DNA from: DASUFH01 sp036274645 | GTDB lineage: Bacteria > Acidobacteriota > Terriglobia > 20CM-2-55-15 | DNA length: 6,734 nucleotides | Reading direction: 5' to 3' | Assembly (NCBI GenBank): GCA_036274645.1 | Contig: DASUFH010000165.1 | Location: 1 to 6,734, forward strand | Part shown: piece by piece, positions 4,227 through 6,734 of the stretch | Position numbering within the stretch: position 1 is the stretch's first letter | How the letters are laid out: each line of letters starts with the position of its first letter | Notes under the pieces: generated by a model | The model's input: only the letters and a program-made list of their open reading frames with translations | Database searches by the model: none | Told to the model about the DNA's origin: nothing | Made by a program: the position numbers and the translations under genes

Positions 4227-5897
4227 ATGGGTAAGCGCTCAATCATGAGGCTTTCGCTGGCGCCGCTTGTGACCGTCATCGTGGTGGGTTCGATGTTGCT
4301 GTCGGGCGAAGATCTCAAGTTGCCGGAGATCACGTTCGAAAACATCCGCGATGGATTCAAGAACACAGGGCGATGGCTGACCTATCACGGAGACTACAGC
4401 GCGCGGCGTCACAGTCCGCTGACCCAGATCACCCCGGAGAACGTGAGCCGTCTGGAACTGCAGTGGACGTTTGACACCAAATTGCCGACACGTGGCCGGG
4501 GCTTTGAAGCCACGCCGATCGTCGTGGACGGCGTTCTTTTCATTACGGGATCGGGCAACTACGCCTGGGCGGTCGACGCGCGGACGGGTAACGCGTTGTG
4601 GAGTTACAGGCGCCAGCTGCCATCCGGTCTCACATACGGCGGCGGGAACATTGTCAACCGGGGCTTTGGGGCGCTGGGCGACCGTCTCTTTATGGCGACA
4701 CTCGACGCCCACCTGATTGCGCTGGATCGCAACAATGGCGAGACCCTCTGGGACACGACTCTGGCCGACTTCAAGCTGGGCCACGCCGCTACGCTCGCGC
4801 CGCTTGTGGTCAAAGACAAGGTGATCGTCGGAAACTCCGGAGGCGACATGCCGACGCGGGGCTTCATCGACGCCTACGACGCGAAGACCGGCCAGCGTGT
4901 CTGGCGATTCAACACGATTCCCGCCAGGGGAGAGCCGGGTAGCGAGACGTGGTCCGTTTCCGAAGATCTGTACTGGGGAGGCGGCGCGGCGTGGGTCACC
5001 GGAAGCTACGATCCGGAATCGAATCTTCTGTATTGGGGAACCGGCAATCCGAACCCCGACTATTACGACGAGAATCGCGTGGGCGACAACCTGTATACCG
5101 CGTCACTGGTCGCCCTCGACGCCGACACCGGCAAGCTGAAATGGCATTACCAGTTCACGCCGCGCGACGTGCACGACTGGGACGCGAACCAGATTCCCGT
5201 GGTGGCCGATCTCGCCATCGGCGGCCGCGCGCGCAAAGTGGTCATGCTGGGCAGCCGCAACGGATTCTTCTACACACTCGACCGGCTTACCGGAGAACTG
5301 CTCAGCGCCACGCCGTTTACCGATTCGAAGTGGGCGCGCGAGATCGGCAAAGACGGAAAACCGATCGTGCTCAATACCGGCATTGTGCCGCCGGGCGGCG
5401 CGCCGGAGACCACAACCTGCGTTCCCGACAACTACGGTGGAACGAATTTCAGTCCGCCGTCGTACGACCCCGAACGGCGCCTGTTTTTTCTGATGGCGCG
5501 CGAGACCTGCGCGGTCTATACGCCAAAACGGCAGGAGCCGACCACAGGACGCCTCTATATGGGAGGCACGCTCACGCGCATTTCCACGCCCGAGACCGAA
5601 TACAGCTCCGTGAAAGCCATCGATCCCATTGGCGGGAAGGTGAGGTGGGAATATCGGGTCGGCGCGCCTTCCATGGCCGGCGTGATGTCGACCGCTTCCG
5701 GCATTCTCTTCGCCGGGAATCAGGAAGGCGATTTTACCGCGCTCGATTCCGCTACCGGTAAGAAGCTCTGGAGCTACAACACCGGGGCCAACATCTACGG
5801 AGCGGCCGCGACGACCTTCATGCTGGATGGGCGGCAGTGGGTGCTGATTCCATCCGGCATCAAGCTGTTGGCCTTTACCCTCCCGGCCGGCAAATAG
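4227..5897 (+). CDS. Secreted PQQ-dependent dehydrogenase (methanol/ethanol-type quinoprotein)
   Basis: The 556-residue product starts with a Sec-type signal (KR, then hydrophobic 9-26) and continues as an eight-bladed beta-propeller. Its tryptophan-docking repeats include TGNALWSY (120-127), NGETLWDT, TGQRVWRF, TGKLKWHY, GGKVRWEY and TGKKLWSY (510-517). Such enzymes oxidise alcohols or aldehydes in the periplasm with PQQ plus a metal ion. Judged by eye against MxaF/XoxF and ExaA types: Trp256 probably stacks on PQQ; Asn274 (GTGNP) is a metal ligand; Asp317 in RDVHDWDANQ is the catalytic base; Asp319 is the extra carboxylate seen in lanthanide enzymes; Arg344 (SRNGFF) contacts PQQ. Two departures stand out: the usual metal-ligand Glu appears as Asp207 (GNSGGDMPTRG), and the vicinal Cys-Cys site reads YGGGN (137-141). 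Only Cys398 and Cys428 occur in the protein. There is no C-terminal haem domain, so an external cytochrome is expected. A membrane-protein gene follows after 30 nt. Confidence 0.9.
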   Translation: MGKRSIMRLSLAPLVTVIVVGSMLLSGEDLKLPEITFENIRDGFKNTGRWLTYHGDYSARRHSPLTQITPENVSRLELQWTFDTKLPTRGRGFEATPIVVDGVLFITGSGNYAWAVDARTGNALWSYRRQLPSGLTYGGGNIVNRGFGALGDRLFMATLDAHLIALDRNNGETLWDTTLADFKLGHAATLAPLVVKDKVIVGNSGGDMPTRGFIDAYDAKTGQRVWRFNTIPARGEPGSETWSVSEDLYWGGGAAWVTGSYDPESNLLYWGTGNPNPDYYDENRVGDNLYTASLVALDADTGKLKWHYQFTPRDVHDWDANQIPVVADLAIGGRARKVVMLGSRNGFFYTLDRLTGELLSATPFTDSKWAREIGKDGKPIVLNTGIVPPGGAPETTTCVPDNYGGTNFSPPSYDPERRLFFLMARETCAVYTPKRQEPTTGRLYMGGTLTRISTPETEYSSVKAIDPIGGKVRWEYRVGAPSMAGVMSTASGILFAGNQEGDFTALDSATGKKLWSYNTGANIYGAAATTFMLDGRQWVLIPSGIKLLAFTLPAGK

Positions 5898-5927
5898 AAC
5901 AAGTGTGAAGCGGGCTGAGGCGGTCTG

Positions 5928-6719
5928 ATGGGGAAACAGGCGCGTCGCAAGAAGATTGCGGCTCAAGAGGCGGCGGTTCGACCGGTGAGCGTGGCGGCGG
6001 CGCCGCTCTACCGGCGCAGCCTGCTGTTCTTCGTGGTCTTTTCGCTGGCGATGCTCGTCGCCTTCTGGCCGTCGTATTATTCGCGTCCGGGCAGCCAGCA
6101 AACCTATCACCCCCACGCCCACGGCATCGCGATGACGCTCTGGGTGGCGCTGCTCGTGGCGCAGGCCGGACTGATCCGGTCGGGCCGGCGGGACCTCCAT
6201 CGAAAGCTCGGCGTCGTTTCCTATGCGCTGGTTCCGGCGATCGTCATCGCGACGATCAACTTCCTGCATTTCCGCGTGCGCGGCGCAACGGAGCTTCCGC
6301 CCTTTGCGCTGCACTTCGTGGCCCTCGTGCTGAATGCGCTCGTGGCGTTCGTTGCGCTCTGGGGCATCGGCATCTACTACCGCCGGAGCCCCGCGACTCA
6401 CGCGCGCTACATGATCGCGACGGTATTCCCACTGTTCACGCCGGTGACGGACCGGCTGATCGGCCGGTATGTTCCGTCCATTGCGCCGCTCGTTCCGCGC
6501 ATCGATGGATCACCGGTGCTGCCGTTTGCCGGTTTCCTGCTGGCGGACGCGATGTTGATCGGCCTCACGCTGTGGGACTGGCGCGTGAATCGCCGAAAGG
6601 ACGTCTTTCCGGTCGCGCTGGCTGTGCTGGTCTGTTACCACGTGTCCGTCATGACGTTCCATCGCTTTGGGTGGTGGAACGACTTCGCGCTGTGGTTTGC
6701 GAAGCTGCCGTTGTCGTAG
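5928..6719 (+). CDS. Polytopic membrane protein of unknown function
   Basis: I do not recognise a characterised family with certainty. The 263-residue product has a basic N-terminus (KQARRKK at 3-9) and about seven hydrophobic segments, near 31-49, 66-84, 95-115, 127-151, 160-176, 197-217 and 226-244. Histidines cluster near membrane edges: HPHAH (61-65), His91 in DLHRKLG, His114, His129, His158, His238 and His245. The block HAHGIAMTLWVALLVAQ followed by GRRDLHRKLG resembles uncharacterised DUF2306-like membrane proteins; this is recognition only. The start is supported by GAGG at 5917-5920, 7 nt ahead. It lies 30 nt after the PQQ dehydrogenase on the same strand with no terminator between them, so they are probably co-transcribed. 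A redox role through haem or quinone would fit the histidines and the neighbour, but nothing in the sequence proves it. The last 15 bases of the window hold no feature. Confidence 0.75.
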   Translation: MGKQARRKKIAAQEAAVRPVSVAAAPLYRRSLLFFVVFSLAMLVAFWPSYYSRPGSQQTYHPHAHGIAMTLWVALLVAQAGLIRSGRRDLHRKLGVVSYALVPAIVIATINFLHFRVRGATELPPFALHFVALVLNALVAFVALWGIGIYYRRSPATHARYMIATVFPLFTPVTDRLIGRYVPSIAPLVPRIDGSPVLPFAGFLLADAMLIGLTLWDWRVNRRKDVFPVALAVLVCYHVSVMTFHRFGWWNDFALWFAKLPLS

Positions 6720-6734
6720 CAGTTTGGCCATTTT

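Noticed and set aside
5103..6401. Antisense open frame of 432 codons spanning the dehydrogenase end and the membrane protein
   Set aside because: It runs opposite two real genes and across their junction, with shadow-type composition and no motif.

Overview
The window is high-GC bacterial chromosome carrying six protein genes, one of them cut by the left edge, and one unusual intergenic repeat element. The gene mix (Spinster-like MFS carrier, Tat-exported sulfite-oxidase-family enzyme, secreted PQQ dehydrogenase, stand-alone 5'-3' exonuclease) and the general style of the proteins suggest a soil or sediment heterotroph, most likely Acidobacteriota. That assignment is inference from protein resemblance; there is no rRNA or marker gene to settle it.

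Layout. Positions 1-606 (+) hold the C-terminal half of an MFS transporter. Positions 607-1309 have no gene. Most of this gap (683-1202) is a mirror-symmetric array of about ten stem-loops, and its first hairpin is followed by T5 and looks like the transporter's terminator. Positions 1310-2482 (+) encode a Tat-exported molybdopterin oxidoreductase of the sulfite oxidase family. A stem-loop follows it in the short convergent gap. Positions 4112-2574 (-) carry a two-gene unit: a FEN-type 5'-3' exonuclease without a polymerase domain, then an alpha/beta hydrolase starting 3 nt after its stop codon. A 114-bp divergent gap separates this unit from 4227-5897 (+), a secreted eight-bladed PQQ-dependent dehydrogenase, which is followed after 30 nt by a polytopic membrane protein of unknown function (5928-6719, +).

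How the genes may work together. Two enzymes (sulfite-oxidase-like and PQQ dehydrogenase) would act outside the cytoplasmic membrane and pass electrons to the respiratory chain, but no cytochrome c partner is encoded here for either. The membrane protein behind the dehydrogenase is a possible accessory, on position only. The exonuclease and hydrolase are probably co-transcribed but have no obvious shared pathway.

The most distinctive item is the palindromic array at 683-1202. Its modules read A-B-C-D-E-F-G-F'-D'-C'-B'-A', with compensatory base-pair changes between equivalent hairpins. The second is the dehydrogenase metal site, which has the Asp-x-Asp pattern linked to lanthanide use, an apparent Glu-to-Asp change at another metal ligand, and no vicinal cysteine pair. 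I see no CRISPR array, transposase, phage gene, tRNA or defence module.
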